Below are positions 27,591-38,274 of a DNA stretch of 64,000 bases, one piece after another (position 1 is the stretch's first letter; every line of letters starts with the position of its first letter). Both the position numbers and the translations under genes were made by a program. Below the pieces are notes generated by a model. The model was not told the origin of the DNA and made no database searches. It saw only the letters and a program-made list of their open reading frames with translations. Origin of the DNA: Rubellimicrobium arenae (GTDB taxonomy: Bacteria > Pseudomonadota > Alphaproteobacteria > Rhodobacterales > Rhodobacteraceae); the NCBI RefSeq assembly GCF_017916295.1, contig NZ_JAFMSS010000016.1, positions 1 to 64,000 on the forward strand, in the 5' to 3' direction.

Positions 27591-28856
27591 TCAGGCCGCG
27601 AGCCTCTCCCGCAGGGCGTCCAGCGTCGGCGCGGCCTGGGCCGGGCCGTAGACCGCCAGGGCCGTGCCGGTGCCGCCCGCCATGCGCGCGGCAAAGTCCC
27701 GCACGTCCTGCGTGGTCACGGCCTCGACCTTGGCGATCTGCTCCTCGACCGGGGGGATGCGGCCCCAGATCGACAGCATCCGCGCCAGCCGCTCGGCCCG
27801 GTTGGACGGGCTCTCGAGGCCCATGAGCATCCCGGCCTTCATCTGCGCCCGCGCCCGGGCCACCTCGGCCTCGGTCATGTCGTCGGCGGCGCGCTTCAGC
27901 TCGTCGATGGTCAGGCCGACCAGCTCCACGATGTCCTCGGCGCTGGTCCCCGCATAGATCGTGCTGAGGCCCGTGTCCTCGTAGGCTCCGGCCTGGGCGA
28001 AGATGGTGTAGCAGAGACCGCGGTTTTCGCGGATCTCCTGGAACAGGCGCGACGACATGCCGCCGCCCATGGCCGTGGCCCAGATCTGCGCCGTGTGGAT
28101 GGCCGGGTCGCGATAGTCCGGCCCTTCGAGGGCCAGGGCGAAATGCACCTGCTCCAGCGACTTGATCTCGCGTCGCTCGCCGCCCTGCCAGCGGGCGGGC
28201 TCGATCAGCGAGGGCCGGTGAAGGGGGGACAGATGCCCGAAGAGCTGCTCGGCCGCGCGGCAGATCGCATCGTGATCGACCGCCCCGGCGGCGCAGAGGA
28301 TCATCTGCCCAGGCCCGTAATGCTCGGTGACGAAGGTCCTCAGGTCCGACTTGCCAAAGCTGCTGACCCGCTCGCTTTCGCCCAGGATGGTCCGGCCCAG
28401 CGGCTGGTCCGGGTAGGCGGCTTCCTGCAGCCAGTCGAAGACGATGTCGTCCGGCGTGTCGAGCGTCTGCCCGATCTCCTGAAGGATCACGCCCCGCTCC
28501 ACCTCGATCTCCTCGTCCGAGAAGACGGGATTGAGCAGGATGTCCGCGATCACGTCGAGCGCGAGGTCGACGTCATCCTCGAGCACGCGGGCGTAGTAGG
28601 CCGTCATCTCGCGCGAGGTGTAGGCGTTGATGTAGCCGCCCACGTCCTCGATGGCTTCGGCGATCTCCAGCGCCGTGCGCCGGGTCGTGCCCTTGAAGGC
28701 CATGTGCTCGAGGAAATGGGCGATGCCGTTCTGGTCCGCCCGTTCATGCCGCCCGCCGGCCAGGACCCAGACGCCGATGGCGGCGGACTTGAGGCCCGGC
28801 ATGGACTCGGTGGCGATGCGGAAGCCGTTGGGCAGGGTATGGAGTCGAACGCTCAC
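27591..28856 (-). CDS. M16 family zinc metallopeptidase (mitochondrial processing peptidase-like)
   Basis: The 421-residue peptidase has the inverted zinc motif HFLEH (47-51) and the downstream glutamate in RGVILQEI, as in the beta subunit of mitochondrial processing peptidase and Rickettsiales/Rhodobacter homologues. It has no signal peptide, so acts in the cytosol or is exported by another route. It overlaps the thrC stop by ATGA, giving coupled translation. Natural substrate unknown. Confidence 0.93.
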   Translation of the reverse strand: MSVRLHTLPNGFRIATESMPGLKSAAIGVWVLAGGRHERADQNGIAHFLEHMAFKGTTRRTALEIAEAIEDVGGYINAYTSREMTAYYARVLEDDVDLALDVIADILLNPVFSDEEIEVERGVILQEIGQTLDTPDDIVFDWLQEAAYPDQPLGRTILGESERVSSFGKSDLRTFVTEHYGPGQMILCAAGAVDHDAICRAAEQLFGHLSPLHRPSLIEPARWQGGERREIKSLEQVHFALALEGPDYRDPAIHTAQIWATAMGGGMSSRLFQEIRENRGLCYTIFAQAGAYEDTGLSTIYAGTSAEDIVELVGLTIDELKRAADDMTEAEVARARAQMKAGMLMGLESPSNRAERLARMLSIWGRIPPVEEQIAKVEAVTTQDVRDFAARMAGGTGTALAVYGPAQAAPTLDALRERLAA

Positions 28857-30241
28857 GTGCGGATGCGCTCCCGAATGAGGGTTTTCAGGGCGTCGAGGTC
28901 GTTGGGCACCCGCGTCACCCGCTCCGGACGGTCATACAGGTCGGCCATGCGCGGGGGAAGAGGGGGGCGGATTCCCGTGGCGATCTCGACCGCATCCGGG
29001 AACTTGGCCGGATGCGCCGTGGCCAGGGTCACCATCGGAACCTCGCCCAGATGGGCTTCGGCGACATGCACCCCGACAGCGGTGTGAGGGCAGATCAGCT
29101 CGCCCGTGGTCTCGAGGGTGCGGGCGATGGTGGCCGAGGTCTCGCCCTCGGAGGCCCGGCCCGAGTCGAACCACTCGCGCAGCTGCTCGATGGCGCCCTG
29201 CCCGACCGTGAACCCGCCGTCGTGGCGCAGGGAGGCCATGTCGGCCGTCACCGCGTGGGCGTCCCGCCCATAGGCGTCGAAGAGGGCCCGCTCGAAGTTC
29301 GAGGACACCTGGATGTCCATGGATGGGCTGATCGAGGGCACGACCCCCTCCTTCCGGTGCTCGCCCGACAGGATGGTGCGGTGCAGGATGTCGTTCTGGT
29401 TGGTCGCGATCACCAGACGTTGGATGGGCAGGCCCATCCGCCTGGCGATCAGCCCGGCGTAGATGTCCCCGAAGTTGCCGGTCGGCACCGTGAAGCTGAC
29501 GGCGCGGCCGGGGGCGCCCAGGCTCACGGCGGCGGTGAAATAGTAGACGACCTGCGCGAGCACCCGCGCCCAGTTGATCGAGTTCACCCCGGACAGGGCC
29601 ACGCCGTCCGCAAAATCCCGGTCCGCGAACATGGCCTTGAGCGCCGCCTGGCAGTCGTCGAAGTCGCCGTCGATCGCCAGCGCGTGGACATTCTCCTCGG
29701 CCGGGGTCGTCATCTGCCGCCGCTGCACCTCGGACACGCGCCCGTGCGGATAAAGAATGAACACGTCCACGCCCTTCAGCCCCCGGAAGGCCTCGATGGC
29801 GGCGGAGCCGGTATCCCCCGAAGTCGCGCCCACGATGGTGATCCGGCCGCCCGACCGACCCAGCGCCGCCTGGAACAGCTGCCCGATGAGCTGCATCGCC
29901 ACGTCCTTGAAGGCGAGCGTCGGCCCGTGGAACAGCTCCAGCAGGAAGTGATTGGGGCCGAGCTGCACCAAGGGCACCCGGGCCGCATGGCCGAACCCCT
30001 TGTAAGCGTCGTCGATCAGGCGGCGGAACTCCTCGGGGTCGAAGCTGTCGGCCACAAAAGGCCGCATGATGCGGAAGGCGGCCTCTTCGAAGGGAAGCCC
30101 GGCCAGCGCCGCGATCTCCTCCGGGTTCAGGACGGGGACGACCTCGGGGACGTAAAGGCCGCCGTCGGAGGCCAGACCCGTCATCATGGCCTGCTCGAAG
30201 TTGAGGGCGGGGGCCTGCCCGCGAGTGGAGATGTAGCGCAT
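28853..30241 (-). CDS. thrC: Threonine synthase
   Basis: The 462-residue PLP enzyme converts O-phosphohomoserine to threonine. It opens with MRYISTRGQAPALNFEQA, typical of the long type of threonine synthase, and the PLP lysine is K112 in HGPTLAFKDVAMQ. The phosphate loop VGATSGDTGSAA is intact. It lies downstream of phzF and upstream of the M16 peptidase in one minus-strand run. Confidence 0.97.
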   Translation of the reverse strand: MRYISTRGQAPALNFEQAMMTGLASDGGLYVPEVVPVLNPEEIAALAGLPFEEAAFRIMRPFVADSFDPEEFRRLIDDAYKGFGHAARVPLVQLGPNHFLLELFHGPTLAFKDVAMQLIGQLFQAALGRSGGRITIVGATSGDTGSAAIEAFRGLKGVDVFILYPHGRVSEVQRRQMTTPAEENVHALAIDGDFDDCQAALKAMFADRDFADGVALSGVNSINWARVLAQVVYYFTAAVSLGAPGRAVSFTVPTGNFGDIYAGLIARRMGLPIQRLVIATNQNDILHRTILSGEHRKEGVVPSISPSMDIQVSSNFERALFDAYGRDAHAVTADMASLRHDGGFTVGQGAIEQLREWFDSGRASEGETSATIARTLETTGELICPHTAVGVHVAEAHLGEVPMVTLATAHPAKFPDAVEIATGIRPPLPPRMADLYDRPERVTRVPNDLDALKTLIRERIRT

Positions 30242-30251
30242 GGGAATATCC

Positions 30252-31037
30252 TCAGTCGGGCAGGTCGATGTGGCCGCGCAGCACGGTGACGGCCGAGCCG
30301 CTCAGGTGGACGCGCTTGCCGGACAGCTCACACTCGAGCCGGCCCCCGCGCGGCGACACCTGCGTGGCGGTCAGGCGATCGCGTCCCAGTCGCTTGGCCC
30401 AGAATGGCACCAGCGTCGCATGGAGCGATCCGGTGACGTGATCCTCGGGGATGCCGCCCGACGGCCAGAAGAATCGCGACGCCATGTCGGTGCTGTCGCC
30501 GGGCGCGGTCAGGCAGAGCCCGCCCGGCAGGAATTCGGCGATCAGACCGAAGTCGGGCTCGAACTTCCGGACATCCGCCTCCGTCTCGACCTCGATGCAG
30601 AGAACCTCGCCGGCCTGGAAGGCGGAGCGGTAACCTGACACGCCGAACGGCAGCTCCCACAGCTTGACGAACGAAGGTTCGCCCCGGGGGAGGTCGAGCC
30701 GGTACCGGCCCGAGCCTTCGATCCGCACGCCCAGGGGGCCGACCTCGCGGGTGAGGAATTCGATCTCGCCACTCGCGCCGTGCTCGGCGGCGAGCACATG
30801 GGCGGTGGCCAGCGTGGCATGGCCGCAGAAGGCCACTTCCTGCGTCGGAGTGAACCAGCGCAGGTCCCATGCGCGGCCGCGGCGGGTCGCGAACGCGGTC
30901 TCGGCCTGGTTCATCTCGGCCGCGATGGATTGCATGACCCGGGCCGGCAGGGCCGAGTCGAGGATCATCACGCCGGCCGGGTTCCCGGCGAAGGGCCGGT
31001 CCGCGAAGGCATCGACAAGGAAGATGGGGCGCATCAT
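30252..31037 (-). CDS. PhzF family isomerase/epimerase
   Basis: The 261-residue protein starts with FLVDAFADRPFAGNPAGVMI, the PhzF signature, and retains the catalytic glutamate in MNQAETAFA. It forms a two-lobed diaminopimelate-epimerase-like fold; reaction unknown. Its ATG overlaps the surf1 stop (ATGA). It lies between cytochrome oxidase assembly and thrC genes, a place where it has no evident pathway link. Confidence 0.9.
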   Translation of the reverse strand: MMRPIFLVDAFADRPFAGNPAGVMILDSALPARVMQSIAAEMNQAETAFATRRGRAWDLRWFTPTQEVAFCGHATLATAHVLAAEHGASGEIEFLTREVGPLGVRIEGSGRYRLDLPRGEPSFVKLWELPFGVSGYRSAFQAGEVLCIEVETEADVRKFEPDFGLIAEFLPGGLCLTAPGDSTDMASRFFWPSGGIPEDHVTGSLHATLVPFWAKRLGRDRLTATQVSPRGGRLECELSGKRVHLSGSAVTVLRGHIDLPD

Positions 31038-31705
31038 GACGTTGCCTTTCGAGCGCGTCGGATCAGCAGGAGGCTCATGACGGCCCAGACTGCCGCGAGG
31101 CTGAACCAGGTGATCGCATACTGGAGGTGGTCATTCGGGATCCCGGCCGTGTCGACCGGCAGCGGCGTGGTCCCGAGGTCAGCCCCGTCGATGGTCCGCG
31201 CCACGACGAGGATGGGCTCCGTGCCCAGGGCGTCAGCCATGGCGGCGATGTCGCGGGCGAACCATATGTTGCGCCCCTGGTCCGGAGCCGGCGTCCAGGC
31301 GTCACTCTCCTGCGGCCAGAGCAGGTTTCCGGTGACCCGGGCGCGCTCCGCCATCCTGGGCAGATCCTTGTCGGCCTCCGGGACGAAGCCCAGGTCCACG
31401 AGGACGCGGCGGTCGGCCGAGGTCATCGCGGTCACGACCCGATACCCCGCGCCCTGCCCTTGCACCGAGGTCAGCACCGGCGCCTCCTGCCCGCCGATGG
31501 CTCCTTCGACCGTCACGGGCAGGTACTGATCCGCGTCCGGCGACGGACTGGCGGGGAGCGGGACAGGCTCTGCGGTGATCCTGCCCTCGATCGCGGCAAG
31601 CAGGGCCGTCTTCTGGCCCAGGCGCTCCAGCTGCCAGATGCCCAGGCCGCACAGGATCGCAACCCCGACCAGACCCAGCAGGATGGGAAACCAGAGCCGT
31701 CTCAC
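31034..31705 (-). CDS. SURF1-family cytochrome c oxidase assembly protein
   Basis: The 223-residue protein has a membrane helix at each end (about 5-22 and 198-217) and the conserved LGIWQLERLGQK and LVDLGFVPE segments with YAITWFSLAAVW at the C-terminal helix. SURF1 proteins help insert heme a into oxidase subunit I. It follows ctaE after a terminator-like hairpin and overlaps phzF. Confidence 0.93.
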   Translation of the reverse strand: MRRLWFPILLGLVGVAILCGLGIWQLERLGQKTALLAAIEGRITAEPVPLPASPSPDADQYLPVTVEGAIGGQEAPVLTSVQGQGAGYRVVTAMTSADRRVLVDLGFVPEADKDLPRMAERARVTGNLLWPQESDAWTPAPDQGRNIWFARDIAAMADALGTEPILVVARTIDGADLGTTPLPVDTAGIPNDHLQYAITWFSLAAVWAVMSLLLIRRARKATS

Positions 31706-31726
31706 GGTGGTCCTTTCAATGCGAAA

Positions 31727-31748
31727 CGCGCGGGGATGTCCCCGCGCG
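31727..31748 (-). terminator. Intrinsic terminator-like hairpin between ctaE and surf1
   Basis: A 9-bp perfect stem CGCGCGGGG / CCCCGCGCG with a 4-base loop is followed on the minus strand by a TTTCGC stretch. It lies 30 bases past the ctaE stop and so probably lowers transcription of surf1, phzF and thrC relative to the oxidase genes. Confidence 0.65.
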
Positions 31749-31777
31749 CAGGCGATGCACCCGCTCGGGGCTGCGGG

Positions 31778-32581
31778 TCAGGCAGAGCCCCAGATGTAGA
31801 TCGAGGCGAAAAGGAACAGCCAGACCACGTCGACGAAGTGCCAGTACCAGGCAGCCGCCTCGAAGCCCACGTGCTTTTCGGGGGTGAAGTCGCCGCGGTA
31901 GACGCGGAACAGGCAGACGGCCAGGAAGATCGTCCCGATGATGACGTGCGCGCCGTGGAAGCCCGTCGCCATGAAGAAGTTCGCGCCATAGATGTTGCCG
32001 GCGAAGCCAAAGGCCGCGTGGCTGTATTCATAAGCCTGGAAGACCGTGAACAGGGCGCCCAGCGCGATGGCGAGCCACAGGCCCCACTTCATGTCCTGCT
32101 TGTTGTCCTCGTGGACGAGGGCGTGGTGGGCCCAGGTGGCCGCGCAGCCCGAGCAGAGCAGGATCAGCGTGTTGATGAGCGGCAGGTGCCAGGGGTCGAA
32201 CGTCTCGATCCCCGGGGGCGGCCAGACGCCGTCCACGGCCGGGGATTCGGGTCCCATCGGATAGAGCGCGTGCTTGAAGAAGCTCCAGAACCAGGCCGCG
32301 AAGAACATGACTTCGGACATGATGAACAGGATGAAGCCGTAGCGCAGGCCGATCCGCACGACCGGCGTATGGTCGCCCACCCGGCTTTCGGCGATGACGT
32401 CCGCCCACCAGCCGTACATCGTGTAAAGGACCGCCAGAAGACCGATCAGGAACATCCAGGGCCCGGAGCCGTGCATCCAGAGCACCGCCCCGAACAGCAT
32501 GACGAACGCCCCGATCGAGCCGACGAAGGGCCAGATGGAGGGTGGCAGGACGTGGTAGTCGTGGTCTTTCACATGGGCCAT
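31778..32581 (-). CDS. ctaE: Cytochrome c oxidase subunit III
   Basis: The 267-residue subunit has seven hydrophobic helices, opening with HVKDHDYHVLPPSIWPFVGS and carrying ATGFHGAHVIIGT and WYWHFVDVVWLFLF, all family signatures. It stabilises the proton-pumping aa3-type oxidase in the inner membrane. It lies after ctaG with a 27-base gap. Confidence 0.97.
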   Translation of the reverse strand: MAHVKDHDYHVLPPSIWPFVGSIGAFVMLFGAVLWMHGSGPWMFLIGLLAVLYTMYGWWADVIAESRVGDHTPVVRIGLRYGFILFIMSEVMFFAAWFWSFFKHALYPMGPESPAVDGVWPPPGIETFDPWHLPLINTLILLCSGCAATWAHHALVHEDNKQDMKWGLWLAIALGALFTVFQAYEYSHAAFGFAGNIYGANFFMATGFHGAHVIIGTIFLAVCLFRVYRGDFTPEKHVGFEAAAWYWHFVDVVWLFLFASIYIWGSA

Positions 32582-32608
32582 CTTGGCGTATCCCCTTCGG
32601 TCGCGGCG

Positions 32609-33211
32609 TCAGTCTATGGACGCTTGCGGCGCGGCTGTCAAAGGCCCCCCGGACCTGGATTGGAGCGAAGCCTGCGCTTCCTCCTCCTTGGGGAGGTCCA
32701 TCTGGTAGAATGTGTACCCGAGCGTGATCTCGTGGACATACTTGCCTTCCGGATCGTCCATGATCGCCGGATCGACATAGAAGCTGACGGGCATCTGCAC
32801 GGTCTCGCCGGGGGCAAGCACCTGCTCGTTGAAGCAGAAGCACTGGATCTTGGTGAAATAGCCCCCCGCCGCGTCCGGGACGACGTTGAAGGTCGCCTGG
32901 CCGCCGATCGGGTGATCGGTCGGGTTGTGCGCCTCGAAGAAGGCGAGGTTCGTCTCGCCCAGGCGGACGGTCATCTGGTTTGCCACGGGACGGAAACTCC
33001 AGGGCATTCCCTTGTCAACCGAGGCGTCGAACCGGACGATGACGGTCTTGTCGACGGGGGCGATCCCGTCGCCCGTGCCGGTCGAGGTCGTCCCGGCGAA
33101 GCCCGTGACCTGGCAGAACCAGCTGTAGAACGGCACGGCCGCGAAGCTGAGCGATGCCATCGTCGCCACGAGTCCGACGGCATAGAGCGCTGTGCGGGAC
33201 TGCGGCGTCAC
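32609..33211 (-). CDS. ctaG: CtaG/Cox11 copper chaperone for cytochrome c oxidase
   Basis: The 200-residue protein has one N-terminal membrane helix (about 8-26) and a periplasmic copper-binding domain with the CFCF motif in KIQCFCFNEQ. It delivers copper to the CuB site of subunit I. Start overlaps the upstream small gene by ATGA. The C-terminal 20 residues are a Ser/Ala-rich tail. Confidence 0.95.
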   Translation of the reverse strand: MTPQSRTALYAVGLVATMASLSFAAVPFYSWFCQVTGFAGTTSTGTGDGIAPVDKTVIVRFDASVDKGMPWSFRPVANQMTVRLGETNLAFFEAHNPTDHPIGGQATFNVVPDAAGGYFTKIQCFCFNEQVLAPGETVQMPVSFYVDPAIMDDPEGKYVHEITLGYTFYQMDLPKEEEAQASLQSRSGGPLTAAPQASID

Positions 33212-33414
33212 TGTCCGCCCTCCCCGGCCTGATCGTCCATCATGGGCTGGACCACGTGGTCATAGCCCTGGAACTTGTCCGGGTCGCCCAGGGCCAGGAT
33301 CTTCACGATCGTCAGGCCGAAGACGATCGCGACCAGAGCCGCGAGAATCAGGCCAAGGCCCAGGTTGCGGCCCCAGCGCCGCATGTGCAGTTCGTGTTCA
33401 ACCTTGATCGCCAT
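33208..33414 (-). CDS. CoxF-like small single-span membrane protein
   Basis: The 68-residue protein has an N-terminal cytosolic basic stretch (HELHMRRWGRN) and a single membrane helix (about 17-38), then an acidic tail. A small protein of this kind sits between ctaB and ctaG in Paracoccus and Rhodobacter relatives and is annotated as an oxidase assembly protein. Overlaps ctaG by ATGA and begins 1 base after the ctaB stop. Confidence 0.8.
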   Translation of the reverse strand: MAIKVEHELHMRRWGRNLGLGLILAALVAIVFGLTIVKILALGDPDKFQGYDHVVQPMMDDQAGEGGQ

Positions 33415-33415
33415 G

Positions 33416-34351
33416 TCAGGCCCCCAGGTAGGTGCCGAGGCTCGCCTCCGCGAGAAGGGCCCCGAAGTGCAGGAAGAGATAAAGAAGCGACAGCTTGAAG
33501 ACCCGCTTCTCGGCGGCGAAGCGGTCAGCCTCGGCCGCGCTGCGGTCGCGCCGCCAGACCGACCAGCAGGCCCCCACGAACAGGACGTTCAGGACCACGC
33601 TGGCGGCCAGGTAGATCTGTCCGGCCACGGGCGTGAAGCCGAGCGCGAGCGACACCGGCACGAGCGCCAGCGCATAGGCCAGGATGTGGCGGCGGGTGAC
33701 CCGGTCGCCGTGCGTCTCGGTCAGCATCGGCACCCGGGCGAGGCCGTAGTCCCCGCGCACGAACAGCGCCAGGGCCCAGAAATGCGGCGGCGTCCACATG
33801 AACACCAGCAGCACCATCAGCACCGGAGCCCAGGCCAGGGACCCGGTCGCGGCGACCCATCCGACCAGCGGCGGCAGCGCGCCGGCAAGGCCGCCGATGA
33901 CGATGTTCTGCGGTGTCCGCCGCTTGAGCCACATCGTGTACACCACGACGTAGAAGAAGATGGTGAAAGCCAGGAGCGCGGCGGCCAGCCAGTTCGCGGC
34001 GAGCCCGAGCAGCATGACCGAGAAGCCGGACAGCGCGAGCCCGATGGCCCGGGCCTCCTCCGGCCCGACGCGCCCGGAGGGGACGGGCCGTCCCTTGGTC
34101 CGGCGCATGACCGCGTCGATGTCGGCGTCCCACCACATGTTCAGCGCGCCCGAGGCGCCACCGCCGACGGCGATGCACAGGATGGAGACGAACGCGACGA
34201 AGGGGTGGACGTCGACAGGCGCGGCCACCAGCCCGACCAGCGCGGTGAAGACGACGAGCGACATGACCCGGGGCTTCAGCAGCTCCCAGTAATCGCCCAT
34301 CCCGGCCTCGCCGGGGACGCTCAGGGGTTGGGAGAGGCTGGCGTCGCTCAT
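33416..34351 (-). CDS. ctaB: Protoheme IX farnesyltransferase (heme O synthase)
   Basis: The 311-residue UbiA-family prenyltransferase attaches farnesyl to heme b, making heme O for the oxidase. About nine hydrophobic helices are visible; the first aspartate motif is NMWWDADIDAVMRRTKGRPVP and a second in the loop near NAL-type residues. Position between ctaC and ctaG is the classic order. Confidence 0.96.
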   Translation of the reverse strand: MSDASLSQPLSVPGEAGMGDYWELLKPRVMSLVVFTALVGLVAAPVDVHPFVAFVSILCIAVGGGASGALNMWWDADIDAVMRRTKGRPVPSGRVGPEEARAIGLALSGFSVMLLGLAANWLAAALLAFTIFFYVVVYTMWLKRRTPQNIVIGGLAGALPPLVGWVAATGSLAWAPVLMVLLVFMWTPPHFWALALFVRGDYGLARVPMLTETHGDRVTRRHILAYALALVPVSLALGFTPVAGQIYLAASVVLNVLFVGACWSVWRRDRSAAEADRFAAEKRVFKLSLLYLFLHFGALLAEASLGTYLGA

Positions 34352-34389
34352 CGGGATGTCCTGGGATTGCCGCGCATCAGATAGAAGAA

Positions 34390-34420
34390 GCGGCGCCCGG
34401 GGGACAGCCCCGGGCGCCGC
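34390..34420 (-). terminator. Strong intrinsic terminator or attenuator after ctaC
   Basis: A perfect 13-bp stem (34390-34402 with 34408-34420, 5-base loop) followed on the minus strand by TTCTTCT lies between ctaC and ctaB. It should end most transcripts of ctaC and lower expression of the assembly genes. Confidence 0.7.
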
Positions 34421-34446
34421 GACGTGGTGCCGCTCCCCGGCCGGGA

Positions 34447-35340
34447 TCAGCTTTCCGGCGTGGGGAATTCAACCTTCGCCTGCTGCAGCCAGGCCTGGTA
34501 GGCCTCGGCCGAGACCACGCGCACCTGGATCGGCATGAAGGCGTGGTCCTTGCCGCAGAGCTCCGAGCACTGGCCGAAGAAGATGCCTTCCTGGTCCGCC
34601 TTGAACCACAGATGGGCGAGGCGGCCCGGCACGGCGTCCTGCTTCACGCCGAAGGCCGGCACGGTCCAGGAGTGGATCACGTCGCCCCCGGTGACCGTCA
34701 TCACCACGGTCGAGCCGACGGGGACCACGACGGCGTTGTCGGTGGCGAGCTTGAAGTGCGCGTCCGAGAAGCCCTTGGCGTGCAGCTCGTCGCGGATGGT
34801 ATCATTGAGGTTCCCCTCGCCGTAGCCGATCATGTAGCTGTCGAACGAGACGGCCTCATCGGGGTAGTCGTAGTGCCAGTACCACTGGTAGCCGGTCACC
34901 TTGATGTGGATGTCGCCCTCGGGGATCTCCTGCTGGTTGAACAGCACGGGAAGCGAGAACGCGCCGATGAAGACGAGGATGACGATCGGGACCACCGTCC
35001 AGGCGATCTCGAGCGGGGAGTTGTGGGTGAACTGCGCGGGCTTGGGGTTCCGCCGCTCGTTGAAGCGGTAGATGATCCAGAGCAGCAGCCCCGACACGAA
35101 CAGCACGATGAACAGGATGATCCAGTCGACCATCTGGCCCAGCCAGTGGGTGTTCTCGGCGATGCCGGTGGCGGCGGGCTGGAAGTTGACGCCGTTCGGG
35201 CGGGGCTGGCCGATGATCGGCAGCCCGTCCACCGTGGCCTCGACCCCATTGCTCACCGCCTCCTGCGCCCAGGCGGCGGCACCGAGGAATGCCGCCCCCG
35301 AGGCGGCTGCGAGCGTTCGGAAGGTCTGGAACAGGCGCAT
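34447..35340 (-). CDS. ctaC: Cytochrome c oxidase subunit II
   Basis: The 297-residue subunit has a signal peptide (cleaved after AAWAQ-A, about residue 26), two membrane helices (about 72-92 and 113-133) and a C-terminal cupredoxin domain with the dinuclear CuA motif CSELCGKDHAFMPI. It accepts electrons from cytochrome c. No subunit I gene (ctaD) is in this window; in relatives it lies elsewhere. Divergent from tldD. Confidence 0.97.
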   Translation of the reverse strand: MRLFQTFRTLAAASGAAFLGAAAWAQEAVSNGVEATVDGLPIIGQPRPNGVNFQPAATGIAENTHWLGQMVDWIILFIVLFVSGLLLWIIYRFNERRNPKPAQFTHNSPLEIAWTVVPIVILVFIGAFSLPVLFNQQEIPEGDIHIKVTGYQWYWHYDYPDEAVSFDSYMIGYGEGNLNDTIRDELHAKGFSDAHFKLATDNAVVVPVGSTVVMTVTGGDVIHSWTVPAFGVKQDAVPGRLAHLWFKADQEGIFFGQCSELCGKDHAFMPIQVRVVSAEAYQAWLQQAKVEFPTPES

Positions 35341-35499
35341 GGGCGGGTCCTCAACGGGCGCGAATGGATTGACGGGGACGTGAAGCCCCCCTGTCGGTCG
35401 GGCGCCTCATCCCATATCCTGCATGGCATCACAAGCCACGCGTTGTCGCAGAGCGTTCAACGATCGGTCACCGTGGCCCGATTTCACGAGGAGTTTCCG

Positions 35500-36921
<1,422 letters not shown>

Positions 36922-36934
36922 CCCTCCCGCCCTG

Positions 36935-37381
36935 TCAGAACCGGGACAGCACCAGCCCGCCTGCGACCATCGCCACGGCCAGCAGGCGGGTCGGGCTCAG
37001 CTCCCGCACGTCCAGCCCCAGCGCGCCCGTCGCGTCCAGCGTCATGGCGCCGAGCATCTGTCCCAGGATCACGGCCGCGATCATCGTGACCACGCCCAGG
37101 CTTCCCACGCTCCAGATCGCCCCCCAGACATAAAGCGCGCCCAGCGCCCCCCCGAGGAACTGCCACGGCGCCGCCCGTCCCAGGGCCAGGAACCCGCCCC
37201 CCTGCCCCAGCACCAGCGCGATGACCGTGAGGATGAGGCAGCCCGTCCCGAAGGACACCGCCGCGGCCGGCACGCTCGCCCCGATCGACCGGCCTAGGCT
37301 GGCATTGACTGGCGCCTGCACCGCCATCGCCGCGCCCGCCGTCACGAGCACCCCCATGGCCACCGCTGCGGTTCCGTTCAT
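36935..37381 (-). CDS. DMT/YdcZ (DUF606) family membrane protein
   Basis: The 148-residue protein has five hydrophobic helices and the family motif QAPVNASLGRSIG near the N-terminus (residues 23-35) followed by AAAVSFGTG. Members are thought to be small-solute transporters working as dimers; substrate unknown. ATG at 37381. It is convergent with tldD with 13 bases between the stops. Confidence 0.85.
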   Translation of the reverse strand: MNGTAAVAMGVLVTAGAAMAVQAPVNASLGRSIGASVPAAAVSFGTGCLILTVIALVLGQGGGFLALGRAAPWQFLGGALGALYVWGAIWSVGSLGVVTMIAAVILGQMLGAMTLDATGALGLDVRELSPTRLLAVAMVAGGLVLSRF

Positions 37382-37509
37382 CGCGATCTCCCCTGGCTGG
37401 TCGCTCCCGACCGAACTAAGGCGCCCCCTGCCCCGCGGCCAGCGGAGGCGGCCCTTGTCCCCGGCCGGCGGCGCGCCAGACTCGTGGCCAAAGCCCGCTG
37501 GATCCGCCA

Positions 37510-38208
37510 ATGCGCCCTTTCCTTGACCGCGTCGACGCCCGGACCCTCGTGACGCTCCTTGTGATCGCGGCGGGCCTTTGGGTCTTCGAGGCGCTCGCGG
37601 ACGAGGTCATGGAGGGCGGCACGCATGCCGTGGACGAAACGCTGCTGCTGGCGCTCCGCTCCCCCACGGACCTGTCGGACCCGATCGGGCCCAAGGCGGT
37701 GGAAACGGCCATGCGCGACATCACCGCGCTGGGCGGCATCACCGTCCTGACCTTCGTGACGCTGTCGGTCATGGGGGCGCTCGCGCTCCGGAGGCATGGC
37801 CGGTCCGCATTGTTCCTGGGCTTCGCCGTGGGGAGCGGGCAGATCCTGGCGCATTTCGCCAAGGCGCTGTTCGACCGGCCCCGGCCGGACCTCGTGCCCT
37901 ACGGGACCGAGTTCGTGTCCACGTCCTTTCCGTCCGGCCATTCTCTCATGGCCGCGGTGACGTGGCTCACGCTGGCGGTGATGCTCGCGCGGGCGGAACG
38001 GCAACGGCGCATGAAGGTCTACTGGGTCACGCTGGCGGCGATCGTGACGATGATGGTCGGGGTGAGCCGCGTCTACCTGGGCGTCCACTGGCCTTCGGAC
38101 GTGCTGGCCGGATGGATCCTGGGGGCGGCCTGGGCGCTCCTTTGCCTGATCGCGGCCCGGTGGCTGGGCCGGCGCGGCCGCATCGAGCCGGAACGCGGCG
38201 ACGGCTGA
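37510..38208 (+). CDS. PAP2-superfamily phosphatase
   Basis: The 232-residue polytopic protein has all three acid phosphatase motifs: KALFDRPRP, SFPSGHS and SRVYLGVHWPSD, with about six membrane helices and an active site facing the periplasm. It probably dephosphorylates undecaprenyl pyrophosphate or phosphatidic-acid-like lipids. Confidence 0.93.
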   Translation: MRPFLDRVDARTLVTLLVIAAGLWVFEALADEVMEGGTHAVDETLLLALRSPTDLSDPIGPKAVETAMRDITALGGITVLTFVTLSVMGALALRRHGRSALFLGFAVGSGQILAHFAKALFDRPRPDLVPYGTEFVSTSFPSGHSLMAAVTWLTLAVMLARAERQRRMKVYWVTLAAIVTMMVGVSRVYLGVHWPSDVLAGWILGAAWALLCLIAARWLGRRGRIEPERGDG

Positions 38209-38274
38209 ACGGGCCAGGGGGAACCCGAGCGGCCCGATGCGCCTTCTGCCCACGACAGCAGCAGGAGACGACCT

